64,000 bases of DNA from Planctomycetota bacterium (GCA_022711465.1 JAKLEZ010000007.1:186001-250000), one strand, 5' to 3'; positions 17,501 through 26,459 are shown, numbered from the stretch's first letter. Notes: a model not told the origin generated them from the letters alone. Numbers and translations: made by a program.

Positions 17501-17646
17501 CCGAGAGGTTGGAGGGTGTCAGCGTCCAGGCCGTCGGCCGCACCCGGCCGTTCCCAAGATTCGCTGCCGGAGTGCCGGATGGCAGCCGCGTCGATGTCGA
17601 AGTCGCCGACCTGGCCGGCGCGTGGCGATCAAGCTTCAACTGGTAG
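14596..17646 (+). CDS. purL: Phosphoribosylformylglycinamidine synthase with two N-terminal PurS-like domains
   Basis: The 1016-residue product is much longer than a small PurL (about 740). Residues 8-75 and 90-165 each resemble PurS (strand, then GVMDPVAGSTLEAMADMG-like helix, then strand). They are followed by the PurL linker and synthetase halves: NYYRKLDRDPTDLELEM and QTWSEHCVHKTLK (about 245), FKVETHNHPSAIEP (about 330), and two AIRS-like ATP-binding/lyase repeats including SGKDSLNNEF (about 813). It makes FGAM from FGAR using ammonia from PurQ (7310-8104). There is no fused glutaminase domain, so it depends on the separate PurQ. PurS appears to be internalised and duplicated. Start 14596 is 4 bp after the tyrA stop. 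Confidence 0.94.
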   Translation: MTAPVSNRASLWRVSVSARSAANDAHGAAVLRDIHELGLKHVTRVASSRISLLQGPIGKEVARRVGEQLLADPVTEMCDIREGGDDRTLPGRDYEAAIEVHLKGGVMDPVAGSTLEAMADMGIETASLEVATVRLYRLKGVASVSELEAIARRLLSNGCIEDVYLTGFGRHDPRPDHLPVAPARAFELRHVPVRRLDEAALARLARDAHLFLSVGEMSTIQNYYRKLDRDPTDLELEMLAQTWSEHCVHKTLKASVCYRGEPLPASSSVAQKPTDGRNVEIRYGNLLKDTIARATDELIESGRVDWCLSVFEDNAGIITFDDEYAVAFKVETHNHPSAIEPYGGAATGIGGVIRDVLGCGLGAKPIANTDVFCFAPPDFPLEMLPKGVLHPRRVFKGVVSGVRDYGNRMGIPTINGAILFDDRYLGNPLVFCGCLGLIPRNRIHKEPRPGDLVVVIGGRTGRDGIHGATFSSAELTDTHADEFSHAVQIGDAITEKKVLDAMLQARDHENGCLYTAVTDCGAGGLSSAVGEMAARFGAEVELAKVPLKYAGLRYDEIWISEAQERMVLSVPPDQWETLRDICEAENVEATVIGVFRDDGRLVIRYEGKVVGELDTTFLHEGLGRLHREATWSKPAAGETTGRASRGTTGFMVRDEDAVEATESVWPPDSRYRDELLYRLSRPNTASKEWVIRQYDHEVQGASVVKPLVGPGQGPSDGSVIRPRLESARGVALANGIAPVLNGEDPYWMAVAAIDEAIRNIVCVGGDPAHTAILDNFCWGNCEDPRTMGALVRACQGCYDAAITYGTPFISGKDSLNNEFALDPADGGRLSQRMPLFNNRIRIPETLLVSALGVIDDVGRCVSMDAKPSSDKAENAFFFVGLRARNWPEASVCHAAALHGAVADLIRAGAVLAAHDCGDDGVMPALAEMALAGQCGVEADFSQVDPFAAVTCGYVLEVAEADRSQVEVLAERLEGVSVQAVGRTRPFPRFAAGVPDGSRVDVEVADLAGAWRSSFNW

Positions 17647-17812
17647 GCGAGTCATCGCTGAGCCGCGCAGATGAGGCCCGCCGGGATGAGAACCCGCCCG
17701 CACCACCTCGCGCCTCGGACTCCCGCGACCGGCAATGCCTCAGGTGCTCCCCGCTGGATTGGCCGAGCGACACCAGGCGACACGCCCATCGCCGTCGCAT
17801 GCCCCTGGACAC

Positions 17813-17842
17813 TTGCTTTGGGGATGCAGGCAGGGTTATAGT
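17813..17842 (+). promoter_or_regulatory. Possible sigma-70-type promoter
   Basis: TTGCTT (17813-17818) and TATAGT (17837-17842) are separated by 18 bp and lie 47 bp upstream of the hypothetical gene at 17889. The -10 matches consensus at 5 of 6 positions, the -35 more weakly. Such matches are frequent by chance, so confidence is low. Confidence 0.3.
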
Positions 17843-17888
17843 GGTCTTCTGATCAGAGGGTCAGGTCTCTCGAGAAAGGAGCGATAGT

Positions 17889-18383
17889 ATGAAGATCGTT
17901 GCCGGCCTGGGCGTGCTCCTTTTCCTTGGCGGAATGGGTTACTACTTCGCCGTGGTCTCGGGCGGCGGCGAGACGGCCATCGACATCCCGCTGGTGTTCG
18001 GGAACCTCAAGGATGGCTCGATCGACATGCACGCCATCATCGGTGTTACCCTCGCCCACAAGAGCCGCAAGAACGAGCCCCTGATAGAAGGCAAACCCAA
18101 GGGATGGAACGACTGGGTGAAGACCCACTGTATCCTGAAGTCCTCCTCCGGTGAGCAGATTGCCGTCAATCGGACCAACGGAAGCAAGCTGGTTCGAATG
18201 CACGAGATCCAGCAGATGGTGGGTACCGAGGAGTTCTTCCTCGAGGCCAAGCTGAAACCGGGCCAGGCCTACACCTTTGACTACATCATCGAGGCACCGG
18301 AGGCCATGATCTTCCGGTGTCAGTTCACCGCCCCCCAGGCGGACGAGAAAGTCAAGCCCTACCACTTCGTGCTCAGCAACTGA
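17889..18383 (+). CDS. Hypothetical membrane-anchored protein
   Basis: The 164-residue product has a single N-terminal hydrophobic segment (VAGLGVLLFLGGMGYYFAV) and a soluble, beta-rich domain outside the membrane. No known family was recognised. The ATG at 17889 has a good AAAGGAG site upstream and a possible promoter at 17813-17842. It is convergent with the beta-propeller gene (27 bp between stops). Composition is like its neighbours. It could be an uncleaved-signal-anchored periplasmic protein; function is unknown. Confidence 0.7.
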   Translation: MKIVAGLGVLLFLGGMGYYFAVVSGGGETAIDIPLVFGNLKDGSIDMHAIIGVTLAHKSRKNEPLIEGKPKGWNDWVKTHCILKSSSGEQIAVNRTNGSKLVRMHEIQQMVGTEEFFLEAKLKPGQAYTFDYIIEAPEAMIFRCQFTAPQADEKVKPYHFVLSN

Positions 18384-18410
18384 GGTTCTTGAGACTCTCG
18401 GGCTCCAAGG

Positions 18411-19520
18411 TCATGTTGTGGCCCGGACTTGAATGCACGGGAAGTAGATCCACAGGTGGCCGAGGTCGTCGTCCTCGCCGAAGTAGATCTGTCCGTCGCG
18501 CCCGGTAACCGCGTCGCCGAAGCAGTATCCGTAGCGCCGCCGTTCGAGAACCGAGACGGCCACACCCAGATTGAGCATTCGGTTGCCGACCGGCTCGAAA
18601 CAGAACAGCTTCGCCAGTTCCAGCCCGCAGGAGCCAAAGAGCCGTCCGTCGTGGGTGACGGCCATCGGGCCGACCGGTGCGAGCGGCGCCCTGCCCACCG
18701 GGCCGACAATGCCCTTCCCTTCGCTGAGCGTGAACAGGTTTCCGTCGGCGTCCGCCAGATACAGCAGGCCCGATCTCCCATCTCCGGCCCAGCGCACGTG
18801 ATCCGGCGTCCACGTTCCACGGGGCAGGGCCACTGCCCGGCAGTTCATCTTGCGGGACTTGGGGTCGCAACACCACAGGTGGCTCGCCCCGTCGAGCCCA
18901 TAGACCTTTCCGCCCGGACCCAGGGCTATTCGCCCCGCACCGGCCACCTCGCCGAGGACTTCGATCTTGCCCGCGTCGATATCGACCGCGAACACGCGGC
19001 TTGGCGTTACGCCGATCGCTACCGATCCCGAGGCGTCGGACACCGCATGCAGAATCGGCTCCCCTTTGACCGGTTCGCCGAGCTCCTTGACCGGCTGGCG
19101 CGAGAAGCCCCATTCCTGAATGAGATCGAACGGCATGCCGCACAGCGGGTGGGTCACGACGCGTCCACCGGCCGGTCCGTTGACGCAGGCTGCAAACGAG
19201 TTCCTGCCGCAGGAGACGGCCGCACAGCGGTTCGCGCCCTCGACGACGCCCAAGTCGAACACCATGCCGGTGACGCCATGGAACATGCCGATGAACAGGT
19301 GGCTTCGGTATCCGCTGGTGCCACCGTAAACTCGCCCGTCGGTGGCCAGCGTCAGGGCGGTGATGCGGCTTTCGTCGGCGACGATCGGCACGGTCACTCC
19401 AGGAAAGCACATCGGGAAGGCGACCATGGTGCCTTCCTTGACGAACGTGCCGTGGACGATTTCGTCGATCAGGGCCTTGGCCTCCGGCGAGTTCATGTCA
19501 TATGGCTTTTTGTCGCTCAT
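18411..19520 (-). CDS. Beta-propeller-like hypothetical protein
   Basis: The 369-residue product shows repeated short beta-strand motifs with Gly/Asp turns, including ALTLATDGRVYGG, RIALGPGGKVYGLDG, PMAVTHDGRLFGS and AVTGRDGQIYFGEDD. This is typical of a six- or seven-bladed propeller such as the SMP-30/NHL or quinoprotein-like folds. No signal peptide is visible. The start follows the stop of the upstream propeller gene by only 2 bp, so it is translated from the same mRNA. A ligand-binding or enzymatic role (for example lactonase-like) is possible but the metal ligands could not be assigned. Confidence 0.66.
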   Translation of the reverse strand: MSDKKPYDMNSPEAKALIDEIVHGTFVKEGTMVAFPMCFPGVTVPIVADESRITALTLATDGRVYGGTSGYRSHLFIGMFHGVTGMVFDLGVVEGANRCAAVSCGRNSFAACVNGPAGGRVVTHPLCGMPFDLIQEWGFSRQPVKELGEPVKGEPILHAVSDASGSVAIGVTPSRVFAVDIDAGKIEVLGEVAGAGRIALGPGGKVYGLDGASHLWCCDPKSRKMNCRAVALPRGTWTPDHVRWAGDGRSGLLYLADADGNLFTLSEGKGIVGPVGRAPLAPVGPMAVTHDGRLFGSCGLELAKLFCFEPVGNRMLNLGVAVSVLERRRYGYCFGDAVTGRDGQIYFGEDDDLGHLWIYFPCIQVRATT

Positions 19521-19522
19521 GG

Positions 19523-20908
19523 TTACCCCCACATCCGCATGGGTAGATGGGCGTTCTCTTTGCGGCGGCTGGCCGGCACCTGTACCTTGAAGATGCCCAC
19601 CGGCCGCCTGCCGACGTGGCCGAAGAACAGGTTGCCGTGCTTGTCCACTGCTCCGCGGGAGACGTACTGGGCGAGGTCGTCCGGACGGACCAGTGTGGTT
19701 GTCTCCTCGCGTTTGAGCGTCTGGGGATCGAGCCGCCAGACGACGCCCTCCCGCTGCTTGTGTTCCGGGGGCATGGGGTTGTAGACCGGGTCCCGCCAAC
19801 GCGAGGCGACGTAATAGAGCTGTCCGTCGCCGCCGAAGGTCAGCCCGCCGCAGTGGTCCTGAAACGTGTCCATGGGCTGGGTCAGATCACGTCTCTGGGT
19901 TGTGGGGCCGAGATCCTCGACTCGCGGCCACTCGCCCTCGTTGATCCAGATTCGCATCAGGTACGGGTTGGCGATCCAGGTGCCGGCGTAGATGCACTGG
20001 CCGTCGGGCGAGGCCACCGCGTCGTAGAACACGCTATGGAAGCCGGTTTGGTACTCCGGATTGTGCGGCAGGATGTAGGGCGAGCTTTCCAGGCGGTCCT
20101 TCTGCGGGTCGTAGCGAACCAGTCGGCCGTAGTCGCTGCTGGTGTAGATCCGATGCCTGGCGTCGATGAACAGGACCTGTGCGTTGACTGAGCCGATCCG
20201 CCCGACGTCGCGGCGGGTGCGTTTCCTGATGTCGTAGATGATGAAGTGGTCGCGCGGGTAGCTGATCGCGTACAGCAGGCCGCGTGTCTCGTCGTGCAGC
20301 AGGCAGCGGCAGCCTTCCTTGGGGATGAGCGTGTCGTGCCAGAGCACCTCGTCGGTCCGGGTGTTGAGTGCCACCAGAGCGCTGCCGCGGAAGCACCGCT
20401 TGGGATCGTGCCACGAATGCCAGGGCGAGTAGGCCGGCTGGTCGATTGGCGGACCGGAGAGGTGGGTGGCCATGAAGAGCATGCCGTCGGCCATTGAGGG
20501 GGCGAAGCTGTAGTGGATCTTGCACTGGGTGGCCCGGCCGGAGTCGCCGGGATCGTCCACCACCTTGTCCAGAGCGAACAGGTAGTCGAGCCGGTCCTTC
20601 TCTTCGTTGTAGCGGACCAGCTTGACGACGCCACCGGGGACGCCCTCGGCGCAGGCGGCCGCATAGATTCGTCCGTCTGGTCCGACCGAGAGCGACCAGC
20701 AGGAGTCTGAATCCGGGTGCTCGGTGAACTGATACCAGCTGACCTTGTACTCGCCGCTGTCGGCGGCCAGTCCTGTGTCGGCGATCTCGGGCTCTCCGGT
20801 GGGAGCCGCTCTCGCGGTGGCGGCTGCGGTCTCGGTCCGTGCCAGACCGGTCACTACTGCCCCCGCGCTGGTCTTGAGAAACGTGCGTCGTCCGGTGGTC
20901 AGCGACAT
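19523..20908 (-). CDS. Tat-exported beta-propeller protein
   Basis: The 461-residue product starts MSLTTGRRTFLKTSAGAVV, a twin-arginine signal (RRTFLK) followed by a hydrophobic Ala/Gly stretch, so it should be exported folded. The remainder has propeller-type strand repeats (LSVGPDGRIYAAAC, VLFIDARHRIYTSSD, AVASPDGQCIYAGT, GLTFGGDGQLYYVAS). The ATG at 20908 is chosen over the longer frame because of GGAGG 7 bp upstream and the signal peptide. It forms an operon with 18411-19520 (2-bp gap), so both propellers may bind the same ligand in different compartments. The function is unidentified. Confidence 0.76.
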   Translation of the reverse strand: MSLTTGRRTFLKTSAGAVVTGLARTETAAATARAAPTGEPEIADTGLAADSGEYKVSWYQFTEHPDSDSCWSLSVGPDGRIYAAACAEGVPGGVVKLVRYNEEKDRLDYLFALDKVVDDPGDSGRATQCKIHYSFAPSMADGMLFMATHLSGPPIDQPAYSPWHSWHDPKRCFRGSALVALNTRTDEVLWHDTLIPKEGCRCLLHDETRGLLYAISYPRDHFIIYDIRKRTRRDVGRIGSVNAQVLFIDARHRIYTSSDYGRLVRYDPQKDRLESSPYILPHNPEYQTGFHSVFYDAVASPDGQCIYAGTWIANPYLMRIWINEGEWPRVEDLGPTTQRRDLTQPMDTFQDHCGGLTFGGDGQLYYVASRWRDPVYNPMPPEHKQREGVVWRLDPQTLKREETTTLVRPDDLAQYVSRGAVDKHGNLFFGHVGRRPVGIFKVQVPASRRKENAHLPMRMWG

Positions 20909-21186
20909 GCACCTGCCTCCTAGCGAACCGGAGGTCCAGGCAGCCTGGCGGCTTCCTCGGACCCTCGCGTCATCCATTAACCGATTCGCCGATCGGTGGC
21001 AATGGGGCGGGGCGGTTTGGGCTGGGGGGGTTGTTGACAGCCTGGGCAGGGATGCCGGGTGGAGAGACGTCGCCGTGGCCCAGCCTTGTCAGAACCGCTT
21101 GGTCCTTCTGCGGAGGGGCGGCCTGTCGATTCAGCCTGGAGAGGGTCGGGGAACGAAGGCGGGCGATGTGTTATGATGGCCGGACC

Positions 21187-23931
21187 ATGGGGATGGCTCT
21201 GACAGGTTGTCTGCGGCGCGGAGGGCGAGAGGTGGCATCGTCGGCCATGATCGTGGTGATCGCAGTCGTCGGGGCATCCGATTCCCGCGGCATCCTGGCC
21301 GGGGAGTTGGAGGGTGCTTCCTGGATTCGTGGCTTCGAGCCGAACGAGGGTTGCCGGTGGGTGCGGTCCTCGGTCGAGGGCCTGGAGATGAACGATCACT
21401 ACATCGCCGGTCCGCGAGGTGGTGAGGATCGGGAGGCGTGGCTGGCGAAGATGCGGGCGTATCGCGAGCAGGTCCGGCAGGGGAGTGCGGCGGCGGTGAT
21501 CGAGGCGGACTACCGTGGGGTCCGAGCCTGGACGCGGATGGCGCCGGTGCTGGCCCAGACGTTGGATCTGAAAGGTGGCGACCAGGTCGAGGTAGCGGTT
21601 GAGGCCCGCTTTTGCTCCGGCAATCGCGATTTGTGCATTGCCTTCGATTGGCACGATCGGCGGACGGGTCAGTGGAAGGGCTGGTCGGGTGTCCAAGCGG
21701 TGTTGCGTGGGCCGACGGCAGACTGTGCGGAGGGCTCGGTCAGGGGTGAAGAGGCTTCGTGGCACGGTGTGAAAGCGGCGGTGACAGTGCCGGCGTTTGA
21801 CGCTGCCGGTCAGTGGTCGCGGCTGATCATCGGCATGGATGCCACTCAGGATCCGGCGCCGGGCAAGTTGCAGATGAGGGCGATCGAGCTGAAGGTGGGT
21901 GATCCCGAGCGATCGCGGGTATTCGACCTGGCCACCAGGACGCTGGTCGCGGGTACCCGGGTGCTGGATCGCAGTCTGTACGACCGGCAGGATCTGACCT
22001 GGACGTCGCGCGTGTTCACGTGTCATTTCACGTTCATGTACGATCGTTCGGTGTACGATCCGGTTGGTGGCAAGTATGTGCTGGATGCACTTCTGGAAGA
22101 CGGTCGACGGGAGTTTGGGGGGTACGATGCTCTGGTGCTGTGGCAAGGCTACCCGCGGTTGGGTGTCGACGACCGCAACCAGTTCGACATGTACCGGGAC
22201 ATGCCCGGCGGCCTGGGCGGGATTCGTGATCTCGTGCGGCAGGCGCATGCCGGGGGCGTGAAGGTCTTCGTGGACTACAACCCGTGGGACACGGGAACGC
22301 GTCGTGAGAGGTGTTCGGACGAGGAGGCTCTGGCCGCTCTGGTGGGTGCCGTTGAGGCTGACGGCATCTTCCTGGACACGATGTCGGCCGCATCGGCGGC
22401 GCTTCGTCGGCGGCTGGATGCGACTCGGTCGGGAGTGGCCTTGGCGCCGGAGGGGCATCCGGACATTGACCAGTTGCCGCTGCTGAGTCTGTCGTGGGCC
22501 CAGTGGCTTCAGGATCCATCGCCGCCGGGCCTGTTGCATCTGAAGTGGCTCGAGCCGCGTCACGTTCAGCATCAGATTCGGCGCTGGGATCGCAGTCACG
22601 GGGCTGAGATTGAGACTGCGTTCTTCAACGGGAGTGGTGTGCTGGTGTGGGAGAATGTCTTCGGGACGTACAATCCCTGGCCGGCGGCGGATCGGCGAAC
22701 CTGGCGGCGGGCGGTACCGATCCTGAGGCATTTCGCGGCCCAGTTTGCGGGTGAGGCTTGGGATCCGTTCTATCCGACGCGGGTGGAGCGGCTCTACTGT
22801 CACCGCTGGCCGGGCCGGGATGCGACCGTCTACACGCTGCTGAACCTGGGTTCGCCGATCCGGCAGGCGGGGCTGATCGAAGTGGCGGCGGAGGCGGATA
22901 CGGTTTACTTCGATTTGTGGACGGGTGAGCCGGCCCGGACGGAAGCCACCGGGGGCGGCGAGGTTGTGGTGACGGGTGCGGTCGAGCGGCTCGGGTGCGT
23001 GCTGGCGGTGAAGCGGCGATCTGTCGATCGGTTGCTGGAGGATCTCCTATCGCGTCAGCGGGAGTTAGCGGCCGGATTGCAGTCTCCGGTTGACCGCCGC
23101 AACTTCGCCCGTTCGGTTGTAGAACCCTTGCCCCCTTTTCCAAGTACGCCGCGGGTTTCGGTAGCGCCGCGGGGGATGGTTATGGTGCCAGGGGCGACCT
23201 TTCGGATGAAGATCGAGCATGTCCGTCGCGAGTGTGGATGCTATCCGGACCCGGGCGTGTCGGAGTCGCAGTGGGCGGGTTTCCTGTGGGGTTCGCCGTT
23301 TGACGGGATGCTGAGGCACGACATTGGGCCGCTGGTGGTTCCGTCCTTCTTGATAGACGAGGCGGAGGTTTCGAACGCTGATTTCGAGGGGTTTCTCGGT
23401 GCGTCCGGTTATCAGCCGCGGGTCAAGGAGAACTTCCTGAGGCATTGGCCTGGCGGGAGGATGCCGACGGAGCTGGCCGACCATCCGGTGGTGTATGTGG
23501 ATCTGGAGGATGCCCGGGCGTACGCCCGGTGGGCCGGCAAGCGGCTGCCGACGGAGGCTGAGTGGCATCTGGCTGCTCAGGGGACCGACGGTCGCAGCTG
23601 GCCGTGGGGTGACCGCTTCGATGCTGGGCGGTGCGGCATCGTTGGCGGGCATACGAGTCCGGTCCGTTCCCATCCGGAGGGTCGAAGTCCTTACGGCTGC
23701 CATCACATGGCCGGCAATGTCTGGGAGTGGACCGAGAGTGAGCGGGACGATGGTCACACCCGGTTTGCGGTGATCCGGGGCGGAAGTCATTACTTGGCCG
23801 AGGGCAGCGTCTGGTATGCGGACGGGGGGCCGCGGCCGTGTCATCACCATGCGAAGTTCATCTGCATGTGGCCGGGTTTGGATCGATGCTCGACCATTGG
23901 TTTCCGCTGTGTGGCCGACATTGCCCGGTAG
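21187..23931 (+). CDS. TIM-barrel-like protein with C-terminal FGE-sulfatase (SUMF1) fold domain
   Basis: The 914-residue product from an ATG at 21187 has an N-terminal Arg-rich and hydrophobic segment (AMIVVIAVVGAS), probably an export signal. Residues about 260-560 resemble a glycosidase-type TIM barrel (GGVKVFVDYNPWDTG, ADGIFLDTMSAAS, WENVFGTYNPW). From about residue 655 there is a formylglycine-generating-enzyme-fold domain: MVMVPGATFRM, DEAEVSNADFEGFL, ARWAGKRLPTEAEWHLAAQG, HMAGNVWEWTES, VIRGGSHY and STIGFRCVADIAR. The Cys pair expected after the RGGS strand in true FGE enzymes is not seen at the usual place, so it is more likely a structural or binding domain. Start choice is uncertain because no strong ribosome site precedes it. 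Confidence 0.78.
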   Translation: MGMALTGCLRRGGREVASSAMIVVIAVVGASDSRGILAGELEGASWIRGFEPNEGCRWVRSSVEGLEMNDHYIAGPRGGEDREAWLAKMRAYREQVRQGSAAAVIEADYRGVRAWTRMAPVLAQTLDLKGGDQVEVAVEARFCSGNRDLCIAFDWHDRRTGQWKGWSGVQAVLRGPTADCAEGSVRGEEASWHGVKAAVTVPAFDAAGQWSRLIIGMDATQDPAPGKLQMRAIELKVGDPERSRVFDLATRTLVAGTRVLDRSLYDRQDLTWTSRVFTCHFTFMYDRSVYDPVGGKYVLDALLEDGRREFGGYDALVLWQGYPRLGVDDRNQFDMYRDMPGGLGGIRDLVRQAHAGGVKVFVDYNPWDTGTRRERCSDEEALAALVGAVEADGIFLDTMSAASAALRRRLDATRSGVALAPEGHPDIDQLPLLSLSWAQWLQDPSPPGLLHLKWLEPRHVQHQIRRWDRSHGAEIETAFFNGSGVLVWENVFGTYNPWPAADRRTWRRAVPILRHFAAQFAGEAWDPFYPTRVERLYCHRWPGRDATVYTLLNLGSPIRQAGLIEVAAEADTVYFDLWTGEPARTEATGGGEVVVTGAVERLGCVLAVKRRSVDRLLEDLLSRQRELAAGLQSPVDRRNFARSVVEPLPPFPSTPRVSVAPRGMVMVPGATFRMKIEHVRRECGCYPDPGVSESQWAGFLWGSPFDGMLRHDIGPLVVPSFLIDEAEVSNADFEGFLGASGYQPRVKENFLRHWPGGRMPTELADHPVVYVDLEDARAYARWAGKRLPTEAEWHLAAQGTDGRSWPWGDRFDAGRCGIVGGHTSPVRSHPEGRSPYGCHHMAGNVWEWTESERDDGHTRFAVIRGGSHYLAEGSVWYADGGPRPCHHHAKFICMWPGLDRCSTIGFRCVADIAR

Positions 23932-23997
23932 GCAACACGGCAATACCCTTATACCCCTATTTAGAACTAACGATTCCACCTTGGCTGTCCGGCAGGG

Positions 23998-26313
23998 TCA
24001 GTCGGCGCAATGCGGGTCGGAGGGGGTGTTGGTGCCGCTGAGGCAGCGCTGGTAGGTTCCGAAGTCAGCCAGGTCGACGTCGCCGTCGTGGTCGAGATCT
24101 GCCGGCCGGCAGTAGGTCATGATGCTGGTGGCGTCGGGGCCGGTCAGGCAGGACTGGAACAGGGCGGTATCGTCGGGGTCGACGTCGCGGTCTCCGTCGA
24201 GGTCGCCGGGCAGGACGGGCACTCGGGATGCGAGGGTGAAGGAGTCGATCACCTGGTCGTTGAGGTTGCGGGCGGTCCAAGTCAGGGTATTGCCGTCGAC
24301 CTCGAAGATGACGTAGTGGAAGACGGAGAGGGTCACGTCGAAGATACCCCAGGTTGCGACGCGTTCGACGTCGATGGTCCCGCCGGCCCCGCCGACGATG
24401 GTATGCATGACGCCGTTCAGGTCGCCACGGAGGTAGGCGTGGGTATGGCCGGTCATGATGATGTCGACGCCGTGCTGTTCGAAGAGGGGGAGCCAGGTGG
24501 AGGCGACCCAAGCTTCGCCGGTGTAGCCTCCGCCGTTCCACAGGTCGGTGTAGGGTGATTTGTGGAAGGAGACGATTCGGAACTGGGCGTTCTGGCACTC
24601 CTTGGAAGTGAGTTCGAACTTGAGCCAGTCGGTCTGGGTGGTCGAGTTGATATTGGTGTCGAGGAAGATGAAGCGGACATTGCCGTAGGTGAAGGCGAAC
24701 CAGGCCTCGTTGCCGGGGAGGTTGGAGTAGGTGTAGACGATGGCGGTTTCGCCGTCATGGTTGCCGCGGCTGAACAGGACGGGGGTGGTTTGGGAGAAGT
24801 TGGCGACCTCGAATGGTCCGAACCAGTAATCCTGCCACTGGGTGATGCTGGTGCCATCGTTCATCAGATCGCCGTTGAAGATGAGCATGTCCGGGTCTCG
24901 GGCGGCGATATGGGCGATGTGTTGCCTGAAGACCGAAGGTCCCTGTTCATCGGCGAAGGTGACGACCTTGATTGGTGTGGTGCGGTGGGGGGCGGAGCGG
25001 AAGCTGTAGATTGGCGAGACGGTGGTTCCGCTGCGGACCCGGTATTGGTAGACGGTTTCGGTCTCCAGGGGCTGCATGGTCGCGGTGTGGACGTACCGGG
25101 TGCTGCTGACCATGCGGGTGGTCACGCTGGTGATGGTGTTTTCGCTGACGTCGTTGACGCCGAACTCGACGGTGTGGGGGGATCCTTCGACATCGGTTTC
25201 CCAGAGCAGGTTCATCACGTTGGGGCGGCCGTCCTGGAGCATGGGGAGCTTGGTGATGGTCGCGGGCTGGGGGATCGAGCCGTGGATTGTGAAGACGTTG
25301 TCCGAGCTGTCGGTGACGGCGGGGTACGCGACGGAGGATATGCGGACGGAGTAGTTGGTGGAGTCACCGATGTAGGGGGAGATGGTCCAGGCGTACTGGC
25401 CGTTGGCCATAGCGACCTGGGCGATCTGGCTGTGGAAGGTGTTGCCGCTGTAGAGGTCGATGCTCACGAAGCCGTCCGGGTTGGCTGCGGTCCAGCTGAT
25501 GGTGTGGGGGGTACCGGCCGGCCAGTTCTCGCCGCCGTTGGGGGTGGTGAGCTGAAGGTTGCCAGGCATGGCGGGCAGGGGGATCCCCGCGGGCGCGGGG
25601 CCGCCCAGCTGGGCGATTTCCGTGCCGGTCATTGCGTAGCCGCGGAGCTGGATGCTGTTGACGTAGCCGAGTGAGTTTTCGTTGTTTTCGTCGGCGAAGA
25701 AGAGGACCTGGGTTTCGAGGGCGAACCGGCCGTCGAAGTCCAGGCCGGTGTTCTGCTGGACCTGCTGGCCGTCGACGTAACCGGTGAAGGTTCCGGCGAC
25801 GAGGTTGACGACCAAGGTGAGGCGATGCCAGACGTTGTCGGCGACGTATCCTCCGTAGTTACCGGAGATGCCGATGCCGTGGTCGGAGTAGCGGATGAAC
25901 CAGTCGCCGTCGTTGGTGTTGGCTGGGTTGGTCTGGTAGAGGCCGGCCCAGCCGCTGGTTGCGGTGTTTGGGAACATGACGTCCATGATGAGGGAGTACT
26001 GGTTGACGTAGCTGCCGCCCCCGTTGGCGGGCAGGTTGTGGGCGGCCTGGAAGAAGGTGCCGCGGGTAAACTGGGCAACCTGGGCTGTACCGGGACCGAT
26101 GGTGGCGGTCGTGTAGGTTATGCCTGGTGTGGTAGCAGGTGGGGCGGCCCCTGGGGTCAAGGCGTCTCCTGTGGTGGAGGAGGCCAGGCTGCCGTTAAAG
26201 TCCCATTGAGATACCTGTGCCATGGCAGGCCATGCTGTCATGGTCAGGGTGGAGACAAGTCCGAGCGCCAAACGAACCCAACGGACCGGACTGCGTCCGG
26301 GAATCACCGGCAT
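23998..26313 (-). CDS. Secreted LamG-fold/calcineurin-like phosphoesterase with C-terminal dockerin-like tag
   Basis: The 771-residue product has a signal peptide (LALGLVSTLTMTAWPAMA), then a LamG/concanavalin-like domain (about 35-230; NDGDWFIRYSDHGIGISGNYGG, SLGYVNSIQLRGYAMT). A bacterial Ig-like region and a fibronectin-type segment follow. A calcineurin-type phosphatase sits at about residues 440-660 (LIFNGDLMNDG, LFSRGNHDGE, IVSFHKSP, IIMTGHTHAYLRGD). The C-terminus carries two calcium-loop repeats (LDGDRDVDPDD, LDHDGDVDLADF) and the paired-Cys tag FGTYQRCLSG. It probably hydrolyses a phosphoester in the periplasm or outside. The start has GGGGAGG upstream. It is the last gene of a minus-strand series of secreted proteins. 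Confidence 0.88.
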   Translation of the reverse strand: MPVIPGRSPVRWVRLALGLVSTLTMTAWPAMAQVSQWDFNGSLASSTTGDALTPGAAPPATTPGITYTTATIGPGTAQVAQFTRGTFFQAAHNLPANGGGSYVNQYSLIMDVMFPNTATSGWAGLYQTNPANTNDGDWFIRYSDHGIGISGNYGGYVADNVWHRLTLVVNLVAGTFTGYVDGQQVQQNTGLDFDGRFALETQVLFFADENNENSLGYVNSIQLRGYAMTGTEIAQLGGPAPAGIPLPAMPGNLQLTTPNGGENWPAGTPHTISWTAANPDGFVSIDLYSGNTFHSQIAQVAMANGQYAWTISPYIGDSTNYSVRISSVAYPAVTDSSDNVFTIHGSIPQPATITKLPMLQDGRPNVMNLLWETDVEGSPHTVEFGVNDVSENTITSVTTRMVSSTRYVHTATMQPLETETVYQYRVRSGTTVSPIYSFRSAPHRTTPIKVVTFADEQGPSVFRQHIAHIAARDPDMLIFNGDLMNDGTSITQWQDYWFGPFEVANFSQTTPVLFSRGNHDGETAIVYTYSNLPGNEAWFAFTYGNVRFIFLDTNINSTTQTDWLKFELTSKECQNAQFRIVSFHKSPYTDLWNGGGYTGEAWVASTWLPLFEQHGVDIIMTGHTHAYLRGDLNGVMHTIVGGAGGTIDVERVATWGIFDVTLSVFHYVIFEVDGNTLTWTARNLNDQVIDSFTLASRVPVLPGDLDGDRDVDPDDTALFQSCLTGPDATSIMTYCRPADLDHDGDVDLADFGTYQRCLSGTNTPSDPHCAD

Positions 26314-26459
26314 ATGACAACCTCCCCAGGCTCAGAACACGTTCCGCGACCCGGGCCGCGGTTGGGCGGGAGTGGTCGCGCTGAGCCTCTCCGTGTGTTG
26401 CTGATGGCCTGGTTGGCCATCGGGATACTAGGGTGCCCCGAGACGTCCAGGCGAATCAT

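Noticed and set aside
20977..22803. Minus-strand 608-residue frame opposite the TIM-barrel/FGE gene
   Set aside because: Pro/Arg/His-rich shadow of a GC-rich plus-strand gene with strong domain matches.
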